Origin: Acidobacteriota bacterium
GTDB lineage: Bacteria; Planctomycetota; Phycisphaerae; WQYP01; JAJZKJ01
Assembly: GCA_021804195.1 (NCBI GenBank)
Contig: JAJZKJ010000043.1
Span: 1-10,441, forward strand
Length of the DNA: 10,441 nucleotides
Direction of reading: 5' to 3'
Shown here: one piece after another, positions 1-6,552 of the stretch
How the letters are laid out: each line of letters starts with the position of its first letter
How positions within the stretch are numbered: position 1 is the first letter of the stretch
Notes under the pieces: model-generated
What the model was told of the DNA's origin: nothing
The model's database searches: none
What the model saw: the letters and a program-made list of their open reading frames with translations, nothing else
Made by a program: the position numbers and the translations under genes

Positions 1-1388
1 GAAATAAATTCGCGGCCCACTCCCCATATCCCCGCCAGCGGACGCGCCAGCACCCGCTCGATCAGCAGCACCGCCGCCGGGCACGCCAGACACGCCGCGA
101 TGAGAATCATCGGCAGGCCGAAAAACAGATAAAACCAGACTGCCCACTGATGCTGCGGAACCTTCCACAGCATAACCTGCGCCGCCACAAGCAACACCGC
201 CAGCAGCAGTGGAATCGTCACACGACGCGGCCGGTTCGGTCGCCCGGCAATCAGAAATGCCGACATCGGCTGGGCCCGCAGGGCCGTCACCAGCGCCGGA
301 AGGCTGCCGATAAGGATCGCCAGCACACCGGCGGCAACGGCAAACAGAAACGTGCTGGATGAAATGTGGAAGACGGAGAAAAAGTGCGCGTAATGAAGCG
401 TTAATATGCGAACGGCAACCAGACCCACGGCACATCCGCCGATGATAGCAGCGACGGCAATCGTGATCTGCTCAAAGATCACCAGTGTGAAGACCTGCAC
501 CGGTGAGGCCCCGATGCACCGCAGACGCCCCAGTTCCCGGATGCGCCCCGCCAGCCCCACCAGTCCAAGCCCCAGCACGAGCATCCCCGCCCCGAAGGCC
601 GCCGGTATGCTCACCCCCAGCCGCAGATCACGTATAACCCGCTTGATGCGGGAAAAAGTCTTCTGCGCCGCTCCGGCCGCCTGCACCCGTGCGATGGGCC
701 CGAGTTTATGGCGAATCAGGGCGGCGATTTCAGCCGGTTTGATCCCGGGCTCTCCCCGCACATCCACACGCGTCAGACCGTGGATGGGCCATATCTGGCG
801 CAGATTCTTCAGCCGGATAAACGCCTGCGGAAAGGATATAAATCGCCGCACCGCTGAACGGTGCATGATGCCCGTAAGAACAAATACGCCTTTCCGCTGC
901 CCGGTAAGCGTAATCGTCGATCCGACATGCGCCCCGAGCATGGCCGCCAAAGCCCCATTTAATACAATCCCATTGGGTACGCTGCCCAACGGGCGACCTT
1001 GGGCGACCGAGAGTGGATTCACCCGGTTCTCGGTAGCCGCCATCTGAATCCCCACCACATCGGCGTAAGCAAGATGCTGGCCGCACTTGATCGGCAGGTG
1101 CGCAAAAGCACGCCCTTGAACCGCCTTGATCTGCGGCATGGTGCGCAGTTTCTGGATGACCGAAAACGGCAGCAACTGATGGGCTGCCGCAAACGCCGGC
1201 AGCACCCGCGCCGTCGTTCGCCCCAGGCGCTGATCCAAATTGTGCGTAAAGGATGCCTCGAGACAGTCCATCGCCCCGCTGGCGCAAAATACCAGGGCCA
1301 CCGCCATCATCACGGCCAGGCACGAAAGCAGCGCCCGGATCGGCTTACCGCGTAAGGAGCTGATAGCGAGCCGCAAGCTCTCCGGCAT
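1..1388 (-). CDS. FtsX/MacB-family ABC transporter permease, partial (C-terminus beyond left edge)
   Basis: Inner-membrane permease that would pair with the ATPase just upstream, in a type VII (MacB/LolCDE-like) exporter that moves lipoproteins, peptides or other substrates outward from the periplasmic side. I checked the frame triplet by triplet: it is open from the ATG at 1388 to position 1, giving 462 complete codons. The start has a GGAGG at 1398-1402 with nine bases of spacing and lies inside the ATPase gene (44-base overlap), which implies translational coupling. There is one N-terminal membrane segment (about residues 19-37), then a soluble MacB-like periplasmic core to about 255. FtsX-type membrane segments follow near 260-283, 297-325 and 343-372, with the typical cytoplasmic signature RELGRLRCIGAS near 287-298. 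Two further hydrophobic segments (about 385-405 and 410-445) suggest the long form with two FtsX modules. The substrate is unknown. Family assignment is firm; the exact transporter type is not. Confidence 0.9.
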   Translation of the reverse strand, partial: MPESLRLAISSLRGKPIRALLSCLAVMMAVALVFCASGAMDCLEASFTHNLDQRLGRTTARVLPAFAAAHQLLPFSVIQKLRTMPQIKAVQGRAFAHLPIKCGQHLAYADVVGIQMAATENRVNPLSVAQGRPLGSVPNGIVLNGALAAMLGAHVGSTITLTGQRKGVFVLTGIMHRSAVRRFISFPQAFIRLKNLRQIWPIHGLTRVDVRGEPGIKPAEIAALIRHKLGPIARVQAAGAAQKTFSRIKRVIRDLRLGVSIPAAFGAGMLVLGLGLVGLAGRIRELGRLRCIGASPVQVFTLVIFEQITIAVAAIIGGCAVGLVAVRILTLHYAHFFSVFHISSSTFLFAVAAGVLAILIGSLPALVTALRAQPMSAFLIAGRPNRPRRVTIPLLLAVLLVAAQVMLWKVPQHQWAVWFYLFFGLPMILIAACLACPAAVLLIERVLARPLAGIWGVGREFI

Positions 1389-2088
1389 TTTCGGCTTCCT
1401 CCACGTTGAATTGCCCGGCCACGGTACCGTCCCGCAGGACCACCACCCGATCCGCTTCGGCCGCAGCTGAGGGTTCGTGGGTGACCACCAGCACGGTCAA
1501 CGATGTCTCCGCCACCATATCCCCCAGCAGGCTCCAGAACTGCCTTGAATTGGCGGAATCCAGATTGCCCGTCGGTTCATCCGCCAGCAGCAGCGGGGGG
1601 CTCATGATCAGGGCCCGCGCGATGGCCGTGCGCTGCTGTTCACCGCCGGAGAGCGCATCGGGCCGGTGATGCTGACGATTGGCAAGCCCCAGACGGTCCA
1701 GCAGATCGGTCGCCCGCCGGATACAGGATGCATCGCACCGTCCGGCAAGCCGTGCCGGCAGAAGAACATTATCCAGTACGGAAAGGTTGGGGATCAGATT
1801 GAACTGTTGAAAGATCAGTCCCACCCGGTGTCGCCTAAACTCCACACATTGCCGCTCCGACAATGCCGAAAGATTCTGCCCCCCGATGGTCACCGTTCCG
1901 GATGTCGGCCGGTCCAGCAGGGCACAGAGATGCAGCAGCGTTGATTTGCCCGACCCGCTGGCCCCCATGATGGCGACAAATTCGCCATTTTCCATCTGCA
2001 GGCTCACACCGCGCAGGGCCTCGACACGCTGCGAGCCCGCCGCGTAAATCTTTCGGACATCCTGAAGATCAATCATGTGTGCCGGCAT
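1345..2088 (-). CDS. ABC transporter ATP-binding protein, LolD/MacB type
   Basis: 247-residue cytoplasmic ATPase that would power the adjacent permease. All nucleotide-binding motifs are intact: Walker A GASGSGKST at residues 42-50, Q-loop FQQFN near 93-97, signature LSGGEQQRTAIARAL from 146, Walker B LLLADEP at 166-172, D-loop GNLD, and switch histidine H204 in VVTHE. The run FQQFNLIPNLSVLDNV and the LSGGEQQR signature are typical of the LolD/MacB/FtsE group. The ATG at 2088 is chosen over an internal Met at residue 5 because GAGGA (2093-2097) precedes it by 4-5 bases, while the later ATG has no such site. The gene overlaps the permease start by 44 bases. No membrane-fusion (MacA-like) gene lies upstream in the window, so it may be elsewhere or absent. 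Confidence 0.95.
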   Translation of the reverse strand: MPAHMIDLQDVRKIYAAGSQRVEALRGVSLQMENGEFVAIMGASGSGKSTLLHLCALLDRPTSGTVTIGGQNLSALSERQCVEFRRHRVGLIFQQFNLIPNLSVLDNVLLPARLAGRCDASCIRRATDLLDRLGLANRQHHRPDALSGGEQQRTAIARALIMSPPLLLADEPTGNLDSANSRQFWSLLGDMVAETSLTVLVVTHEPSAAAEADRVVVLRDGTVAGQFNVEEAENAGELAARYQLLTR

Positions 2089-2410
2089 CTGTTCCTCAAC
2101 CGCCTGCGGCTATCCATCTCAACTCGCAACGTCTCGATGATAGGCCAAAGTCGATACGCCAGCCACCGATGAAATAATTTCGCCTGCGGTCACCCCGGCG
2201 CCTGCCTGAGCCCAAATTCCCTTTGGCCCGGGGACCCCCCGAGCTTGGACAGGCTGGAGCCGCGACGCGCAGGGGCCGGGGTGCGTTGTTTCGTTTTGCC
2301 GCCGGCAGTCTCCGGGACGGCGCAGGCGCGGAAATAAGCGGTACCCGATGGGCTGCGCGTCCACCCCGCGGCCCCACGGTCGCCTCGGCCGGGAAAATTT
2401 ACTTTTTCGC
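2089..2410. other. Gene-free GC-rich spacer between the ABC transporter and the defence-like operon
   Basis: No convincing gene in about 320 bases. Open frames exist on both strands (for example minus 2119-2364 and plus 2223-2414), but their products are rich in Arg, Pro, Gly and Ala, have no recognisable motif, and look like the chance frames expected in GC-rich DNA. The stretch 2180-2395 is strongly GC-rich and then changes abruptly to AT-rich DNA at about 2394. A nine-base direct repeat CGCCTGCGG occurs near 2101 and 2181. The region could be the left junction of an inserted island or a decayed gene; the sequence does not decide. Confidence 0.5.
2137..2142 (-). promoter_or_regulatory. Possible -10 element for the ABC transporter genes
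   Basis: On the minus strand, TATCAT (one mismatch to TATAAT) lies about 48 bases before the ATPase ATG at 2088 and would give a leader of about 40 bases. The hexamer 17 bases further upstream matches the -35 consensus poorly. It is the best candidate between 2089 and 2400, but weak. Confidence 0.3.
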
Positions 2411-2439
2411 TTGACTTAGATTTAGTTTATGTTTACCAT
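2411..2439 (+). promoter_or_regulatory. Promoter of the four-gene operon, probably giving a leaderless mRNA
   Basis: TTGACT at 2411-2416 (five of six to the -35 consensus) is followed by a 17-base spacer and TACCAT at 2434-2439 as the -10. It sits in a short AT-rich pocket (about 2394-2446) within otherwise GC-rich DNA. Transcription would begin 6-8 bases after the -10, at or beside the ATG at 2446. No Shine-Dalgarno-like sequence precedes that ATG, so initiation on a leaderless transcript is the simplest reading. Confidence 0.6.
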
Positions 2440-2445
2440 ACTGAA

Positions 2446-3036
2446 ATGGATTGGAAAGAAACAGTACGGCTATTGGAAAACTGCGAGTTTGCCCTGCAAA
2501 AGTTAGTGGCCGAGGCCGTCGGCGAGGGCGACTACGCGGGGGTACAACGGGCGACGGAGTTTGCCAAAGCGATCGCTGGCTTGGCGGCGGAGGCCCGTGT
2601 CGCGACTTCGCCACCCCAACCGGCGGCGGCAGGGAGCAATGAAAATGCCGGCCGAAGGGCACGTGTCTCGACGGGGGGGTACCCTAAATTCTTTCGCCGG
2701 GGGGAGGAACTGGTTAAAATCGGTTGGTCGAGAAAGGAAAAGGCCGAGTATAACCACCGCGCGCCGCTTGCTGCCGTCCGGGCGACGGTCGCCGCCGCGC
2801 AGCGTATCGGCGCAAAGGGAAAGCTATTTAATGGCGGCGAGCTTTTGCCCTTAAGGGACACCGCCACCGGGGCGGAGATACCGGATTACCAGGGGTATGT
2901 CGCGCTGGCTTGGCTGGCGCAGCTCGGTGTCGTCAAACAGCACGGGCGCCGGTCCGGCTACACTCTGGGCCGCAGAGAGGGCATTGAGGATACGGTCGCC
3001 GCCGCGTGGGCGGAGCTACCGGAATGGCGTGGGTAG
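2446..3036 (+). CDS. Small protein with probable C-terminal winged-helix domain, first gene of the GHKL-ATPase operon
   Basis: 196 residues, no family named with confidence. Residues 1-52 look like one or two amphipathic helices. Residues 53-77 are an Ala/Pro/Gly/Asn/Arg-rich linker, and 78-176 form a compact domain. That domain begins YPKFFRRGEELVKIGWS, continues through HRAP and a long Ala-rich helix, then a segment around LFNGGELLPL, and ends with a helix rich in W/A/L followed by GVVKQHGRRSGYTL. Helix, helix, then a basic beta-hairpin suggests a winged-helix DNA-binding fold. It may be the DNA-recognition or sensor part of the module; that is inference. The ATG at 2446 lacks a ribosome-binding site but lies where transcription should start. 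The next gene begins 57 bases after this stop. A seven-G run (2673-2679) lies in the linker. No signal peptide or membrane segment is seen. Confidence 0.85.
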   Translation: MDWKETVRLLENCEFALQKLVAEAVGEGDYAGVQRATEFAKAIAGLAAEARVATSPPQPAAAGSNENAGRRARVSTGGYPKFFRRGEELVKIGWSRKEKAEYNHRAPLAAVRATVAAAQRIGAKGKLFNGGELLPLRDTATGAEIPDYQGYVALAWLAQLGVVKQHGRRSGYTLGRREGIEDTVAAAWAELPEWRG

Positions 3037-3082
3037 GTGCAGCTTTTGCGGCCCGGGAGGCGGCGTGGCAGGCCTTGCAAAC

Positions 3083-3090
3083 AGGAAAGA
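3083..3090 (+). promoter_or_regulatory. Ribosome-binding site fixing the ATPase start at 3094
   Basis: AGGAAAGA ends a few bases before the ATG at 3094. The frame is open back to a GTG at 3037, but the 19 extra residues are Arg-rich, lack a ribosome-binding site and look non-coding, so 3094 is preferred. Confidence 0.7.
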
Positions 3091-3093
3091 AAT

Positions 3094-5034
3094 ATGGACG
3101 AAAAATGGCAGTTCTATACGCAGGGGCCGACCGACACTGTTCGCAACCCAATATCGGGAGAGTTCTTCTCGACCGAGGCCGTCGCCAACGTCGCCGAGGC
3201 TCTAATTCGTGAGGGCATCCAGAACAGCTTGGATGCTCGCTGCAAGGGCCCAGACGGGCGCCCCGAGCGCGCCGCCCGCGTGAGAATTTTCGTCTCTGGT
3301 AAACCCGGTGCCCTGAAGCCTCACCGCGCACGGTGTTGGTTCGAAACGCTTTGGCCCCACATCACCGCACCCAACAACGGCCTGGCCAACCAACCAGACC
3401 TCGAAGCAGGCTGCCCCTTCTTGGTCTTTGAGGACTTTGGCACGACGGGGCTAACGGGTGATACCGACGCAAATTTCGTAGCTGAGGACGCGGTCAACCA
3501 TTTTCTTAATTTTTTTCGTGCCGAGGGACACTCGGATAAGCGCGGTGATGACCGCGGAAGCTGGGGCGTGGGCAAGACGGTGTTTACCCTCGCCAGCCGC
3601 ATCAACAGCTTCCTAAGCCTGACCGTCCGGCGCGGGGAAGATGTCCCGTTGCTGTTCGGGCGGTCCATTATTAAATACCACCAGATTGGCGACCAACACT
3701 TTAAGTCGGACGGCTACTTCGGGATTCCGCGCGAGGACTGCTTTATGCGGCCGACAAAAGATGCGGCCTTGATAGACGCATTTCGGAGGGACTTCCAAAT
3801 TGAACGAAAGGGGGAGAGCGGGCTGTCCATCGTCGTCCCATGGTACCAGGATGAGGAGGAGGACGGGGTAAGCGGAAATGGGATTATGGGTGCCGTCCTG
3901 CGAGGCTTTTTCTATCCTATTCTGATGGGCGACCTGTCAGTGGCCGTTGCTACCCCCTCGTCGGAGATCGAGCTCGACGATAAGACGATCGTGCAACGGA
4001 TCGAGTCAATCGGTGGCAGATGCGCCAGTGAAATTCTGCCCTTGGTTGAGCTGGCGGAGTGGGCAAAAACGCGGCTACCAGATGAGTTTGCCGCCCTTGA
4101 ACCACCGCCGGAGGGCAAGGCCCAAACTTGGTCCGCTGCGCTTGTGCCGGAAAATGTTGCCTCGGAAATTCGGGAGTTGCTCCGGCGACGAGAGCGTGTT
4201 GCAATCCGGGTTCCGATGTCGGTGCAGAAGCGTGGCGGCGGCCCGCGCCGGACTTACTTCAATTTGTTTATTGAGCAGAGCCAAAGCGACGGTGATAAGC
4301 CGACGTTCATACGCGATGAACTGATAATTTCCGACGTGAGGCCACCCCGTGTCCCCCAGATTCGCTCGCTGGTGATCGTTGAGGACGAACCACTTGCATC
4401 CCTCCTCCGGGATGCGGAGACGCCAGCCCATACCCAATGGAGCCAGAACACCAGCAAGTTCAAGGATAAATATAAATTCGGTCCCGCGGCGATCGACTTC
4501 GTGCGTAAATCCGTCTCGGAGCTTTTCCGGATACTCAGCCATCAGGAGCAGAAGCCGGATCCAAGCATAACAATCGATTATTTCTCAATCCCGAGAGCGT
4601 CAGAGGATGACGAGGCCGTCCCGGCCAGCCGCCGCAAATCGCACCGGGACCAGGGTACGACCACCGCCGCCCCGGTCGTCCCGCCCGTGCCCGCGAAATT
4701 GCGCCGATTCCGCATTGACAAGTTGGTGGGGGGATTTGCGGTGCGCGCGGGCGATCAGGGCGCCGCTCCGCCCGCCAACATTGAGATTCGCGTCGCGTAC
4801 GACGTCCGCCGTGGCAAACCCCTCAATAAATACCATGAAGCCGATTTCGACCTCGCGGATATGCAGACGTTGAAACACCAAAACACGCGCGGCGTCAAGG
4901 TCGCGAAAGCCGAACGCAACAGGCTACTGGTCACACCCACCGCGCCGGATTTCAATCTTGAGGTCACCGGATTTGACGCCGACCGCGACCTTTACATCTG
5001 TGCCGAAGCGAAGGAGGCACCCGATGCCGATTAG
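3094..5034 (+). CDS. GHKL (Bergerat-fold) ATPase, MORC/MutL-like, defence-associated
   Basis: 646-residue cytoplasmic ATPase, the core of the operon. Bergerat-fold motifs are visible in order. The N-box is LIREGIQNSLDA (37-48), with general-base Glu40, metal-binding Asn44 and Asp47. The G1-like box is EDFGTTGLTG (113-122). The G2-like lid is GSWGVGKTVF (155-164). This set is shared by GyrB, Hsp90, MutL and MORC ATPases, which clamp or dimerise on ATP binding. The glycine- and lysine-containing lid and the absence of kinase features argue against a histidine kinase. A middle region holds a hydrophobic stretch FFYPILMGDLSVAV. A Pro/Ala/Arg-rich linker near 525-552 precedes a C-terminal, probably beta-rich domain ending in GFDADRDLY. 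Established knowledge: MutL/MORC-like GHKL ATPases occur in predicted bacterial restriction systems (Iyer, Abhiman and Aravind 2008). I see no nuclease or helicase motif in it. It overlaps the next gene by 11 bases. Confidence 0.88.
   Translation: MDEKWQFYTQGPTDTVRNPISGEFFSTEAVANVAEALIREGIQNSLDARCKGPDGRPERAARVRIFVSGKPGALKPHRARCWFETLWPHITAPNNGLANQPDLEAGCPFLVFEDFGTTGLTGDTDANFVAEDAVNHFLNFFRAEGHSDKRGDDRGSWGVGKTVFTLASRINSFLSLTVRRGEDVPLLFGRSIIKYHQIGDQHFKSDGYFGIPREDCFMRPTKDAALIDAFRRDFQIERKGESGLSIVVPWYQDEEEDGVSGNGIMGAVLRGFFYPILMGDLSVAVATPSSEIELDDKTIVQRIESIGGRCASEILPLVELAEWAKTRLPDEFAALEPPPEGKAQTWSAALVPENVASEIRELLRRRERVAIRVPMSVQKRGGGPRRTYFNLFIEQSQSDGDKPTFIRDELIISDVRPPRVPQIRSLVIVEDEPLASLLRDAETPAHTQWSQNTSKFKDKYKFGPAAIDFVRKSVSELFRILSHQEQKPDPSITIDYFSIPRASEDDEAVPASRRKSHRDQGTTTAAPVVPPVPAKLRRFRIDKLVGGFAVRAGDQGAAPPANIEIRVAYDVRRGKPLNKYHEADFDLADMQTLKHQNTRGVKVAKAERNRLLVTPTAPDFNLEVTGFDADRDLYICAEAKEAPDAD
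5011..5017 (+). promoter_or_regulatory. Strong ribosome-binding site AAGGAGG for the third operon gene
   Basis: AAGGAGG sits six bases before the ATG at 5024, inside the 3' end of the ATPase gene. It fixes the third gene's start at 5024 rather than further upstream in the open frame (4958), and suggests coupled translation. Confidence 0.85.
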
Positions 5035-5821
5035 GCGAATTAACTCGACGGGCCGTAAGCGGATATTGCTGCGAGACGTGAAAATCCATCTCAATACTTC
5101 GCGAAGCGGGGCGTTGGTATTCGAAGCCGTGCTGGACCTTGGCAGGTACGGCCTACCCGGTGATTCCTTGGTCTTTGTCGAGGCCTACCGACAAACCACC
5201 TTCATGCGGTTTCCCTTCGGCACCGTCGCGGCCCCGACCGCCCCAAAGGAGTCCGAGCGACGTTTACACGAGTTTGCCAGCGCCGACGCGCTGCTCTTCC
5301 GCGTCCGAGTAACCGCCGCCGGCGAGCCCGGCGGAATGTTGCTGGCCGAAGGCGACCGGATACCGCCGGGTGATGACAGCGAGCAACCGGAAAGCCGCGT
5401 GCCATTGCTCCCTCCCCTCGGCGCGGACCTAGGGCAGGAGATTTGGCGAGTTGATTTCAGCGGGCAGAACGGTCCGCTGCTCGAGGTCAATAACCGGGTC
5501 GGCGATTGGAAGGCCGCTGCGAAGTCGGCTGCGTTCCGTTCCTTGGTCTACCCCGCGGCTATGCGGCAGGTGCTGTGGCACATCTACAAGGTGGAGGGGG
5601 CAGGCGCCGTCGATGACGGCGACGACGCGGCGGACTGGCGTTGTCGCTGGCTGGTGTTCGCCTCCTCCCTGCCGGGTGTCGACAAGCCCCCCCCCGAAAA
5701 CGGTGGCGACCAAGAATGGGAGCGCTGGATAGCGCGCGCGGTTGCGGCATTCTGCAAGGAGCACCGAATGCTCGACACCTTCAAGGCGGAATTTGAGAGA
5801 TTAGCGGAGGCCACAACATGA
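5024..5821 (+). CDS. Conserved-looking protein of unknown function, third gene of the GHKL-ATPase operon
   Basis: 265 residues; I do not recognise a named domain. Residues 12-70 look beta-rich, with alternating hydrophobics around LVFEAVLDLGRYGLPGD and VEAYRQTTFMRFPFGTV. Residues 86-160 continue as beta-rich, with DLGQEIWRVDF and PLLEVNN. From about 165 the protein becomes helical, with FRSLVYPAAMRQVLWHIYKV and a C-terminal helix. No signal peptide, membrane segment, PD-(D/E)XK, HNH or PLD-like nuclease motif is obvious. It overlaps the ATPase by 11 bases and the next gene by 4 (ATGA), so the three products are probably made in fixed ratio and may form a complex. A nine-C tract (5687-5695) encodes the Pro-Pro-Pro at 222-224 and is a potential slippage site. 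Role as an adaptor of the ATPase is inference only. Confidence 0.85.
   Translation: MPIRRINSTGRKRILLRDVKIHLNTSRSGALVFEAVLDLGRYGLPGDSLVFVEAYRQTTFMRFPFGTVAAPTAPKESERRLHEFASADALLFRVRVTAAGEPGGMLLAEGDRIPPGDDSEQPESRVPLLPPLGADLGQEIWRVDFSGQNGPLLEVNNRVGDWKAAAKSAAFRSLVYPAAMRQVLWHIYKVEGAGAVDDGDDAADWRCRWLVFASSLPGVDKPPPENGGDQEWERWIARAVAAFCKEHRMLDTFKAEFERLAEATT
5687..5695 (+). repeat. Homopolymer of nine C inside the third operon gene
   Basis: Nine consecutive C bases fall in frame as three proline codons (residues 222-224). One-base slippage would change the reading frame for the last 40 or so residues and alter coupling to the gene that starts at 5818. Tracts of this kind are used as phase-variation switches in some restriction systems of other bacteria; here that is only a possibility. 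Confidence 0.6.
5806..5810 (+). promoter_or_regulatory. Ribosome-binding site GGAGG for the fourth operon gene
   Basis: GGAGG lies seven bases before the ATG at 5818, inside the end of the preceding gene. With the ATGA stop-start overlap it supports translational coupling and this start. Confidence 0.85.
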
Positions 5822-6552
5822 GATTGCGCCGTTTCAACGACGAGGGGGTCGGCCGTTTCGAGAAGCTCATAAATGATCTCCGGGCGGAGCCAGCGACCGA
5901 GCCGCCGCCCGGCCTCCTCGAGGACGACGCGTACTCTGCCATAGTACCCCCCGGCACCGAGGTAGCCGCCCGCAGCTTTGCGACTCGGATGGAGGCGGCG
6001 CGCTATTTGCATGGCGTGCTCGATGGCTTGGAGGGCTTCGATGTGCTTCGCGACGTCGGGTTGTGGGCATGGCTCAGCCTCCTATTTTTCGACGCGGTCT
6101 GCCCCCCCGGCGCGGGCGGCCGACGGGAGGTGGGCGACAACGCCCGCTACGTCCCGGCGGCATCCGATTACCGGAGATATTACCGGCACCTCTTGGCCGG
6201 CCCCTACGGCATATTTCGCGCCCACGGCGACGAACCCGACCGCGCGACGATCCTACTTTGCGGGCCGTTGGACAAGCCCGGCGACATTGCAGAGCAGATC
6301 GCCTCGCGGCAGGAAATTGTGACGAATCCGGGCATCGTGGGGCTGGCAACAAAAATTTACTACGACCCGGTCGGGCGATCGTTCAAGCGGGGTTCGGCGA
6401 GCAAGGGCAACAGCCCGGGCACCGTGCGCCGGCTGATTGACGTCCTAAACCAGTTTGACCTAACTTGGGACCTTTACTCGATGTCCTCGGAGAGAATCAT
6501 GGCGAAGCTTCCGAAGGAGTTTGACAAGTTCCGCCCCCCATCGGCGGCCTGA
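5818..6552 (+). CDS. DUF6339-like protein, last gene of the GHKL-ATPase operon
   Basis: 244 residues. From memory, its layout resembles the DUF6339 family: an N-terminal LRRFNDEGVGRFEKLINDLR-type segment, a central helical region LWAWLSLLFFDAV (82-94), a motif DYRRYYRHLLAGPYGIFRAHG (117-137), then RATILLCGPL, the segment IASRQEIVTN, and a tail containing FDLTWDLYSMSSERI and LPKEFDKF. I cannot confirm the match without a profile search, and I know of no established biochemical activity for the family. The conserved Arg/Tyr/His cluster at 117-134 could contact nucleic acid. The hydrophobic segment near 82-94 is too short for a clear membrane helix. It is coupled to the preceding gene by ATGA. 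Its last 93 bases are overlapped, tail to tail, by the vsr gene on the other strand, so no terminator separates the two convergent operons. Confidence 0.85.
   Translation: MRLRRFNDEGVGRFEKLINDLRAEPATEPPPGLLEDDAYSAIVPPGTEVAARSFATRMEAARYLHGVLDGLEGFDVLRDVGLWAWLSLLFFDAVCPPGAGGRREVGDNARYVPAASDYRRYYRHLLAGPYGIFRAHGDEPDRATILLCGPLDKPGDIAEQIASRQEIVTNPGIVGLATKIYYDPVGRSFKRGSASKGNSPGTVRRLIDVLNQFDLTWDLYSMSSERIMAKLPKEFDKFRPPSAA

Noticed and set aside
730..1323. Open frame of 197 codons on the minus strand inside the permease
   Set aside because: The product is Gly/Arg/Ala-rich with no motif, while another minus-strand frame over the same bases gives a clear FtsX/MacB permease open from 1388 to the window edge.
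2096..2377. Minus-strand frame of 93 codons between the ABC ATPase and the operon, as a possible membrane-fusion gene remnant
   Set aside because: Composition is Arg/Pro/Gly-rich and no MacA/HlyD-like motif or signal peptide is present; it fits a chance frame in GC-rich DNA.
2421..2450. Imperfect inverted repeats around the first operon gene start (CCAT six bases ATGG), possibly a second site for the regulator
   Set aside because: Arms are only four bases and the match to the 8712-8726 palindrome is poor; expected by chance.
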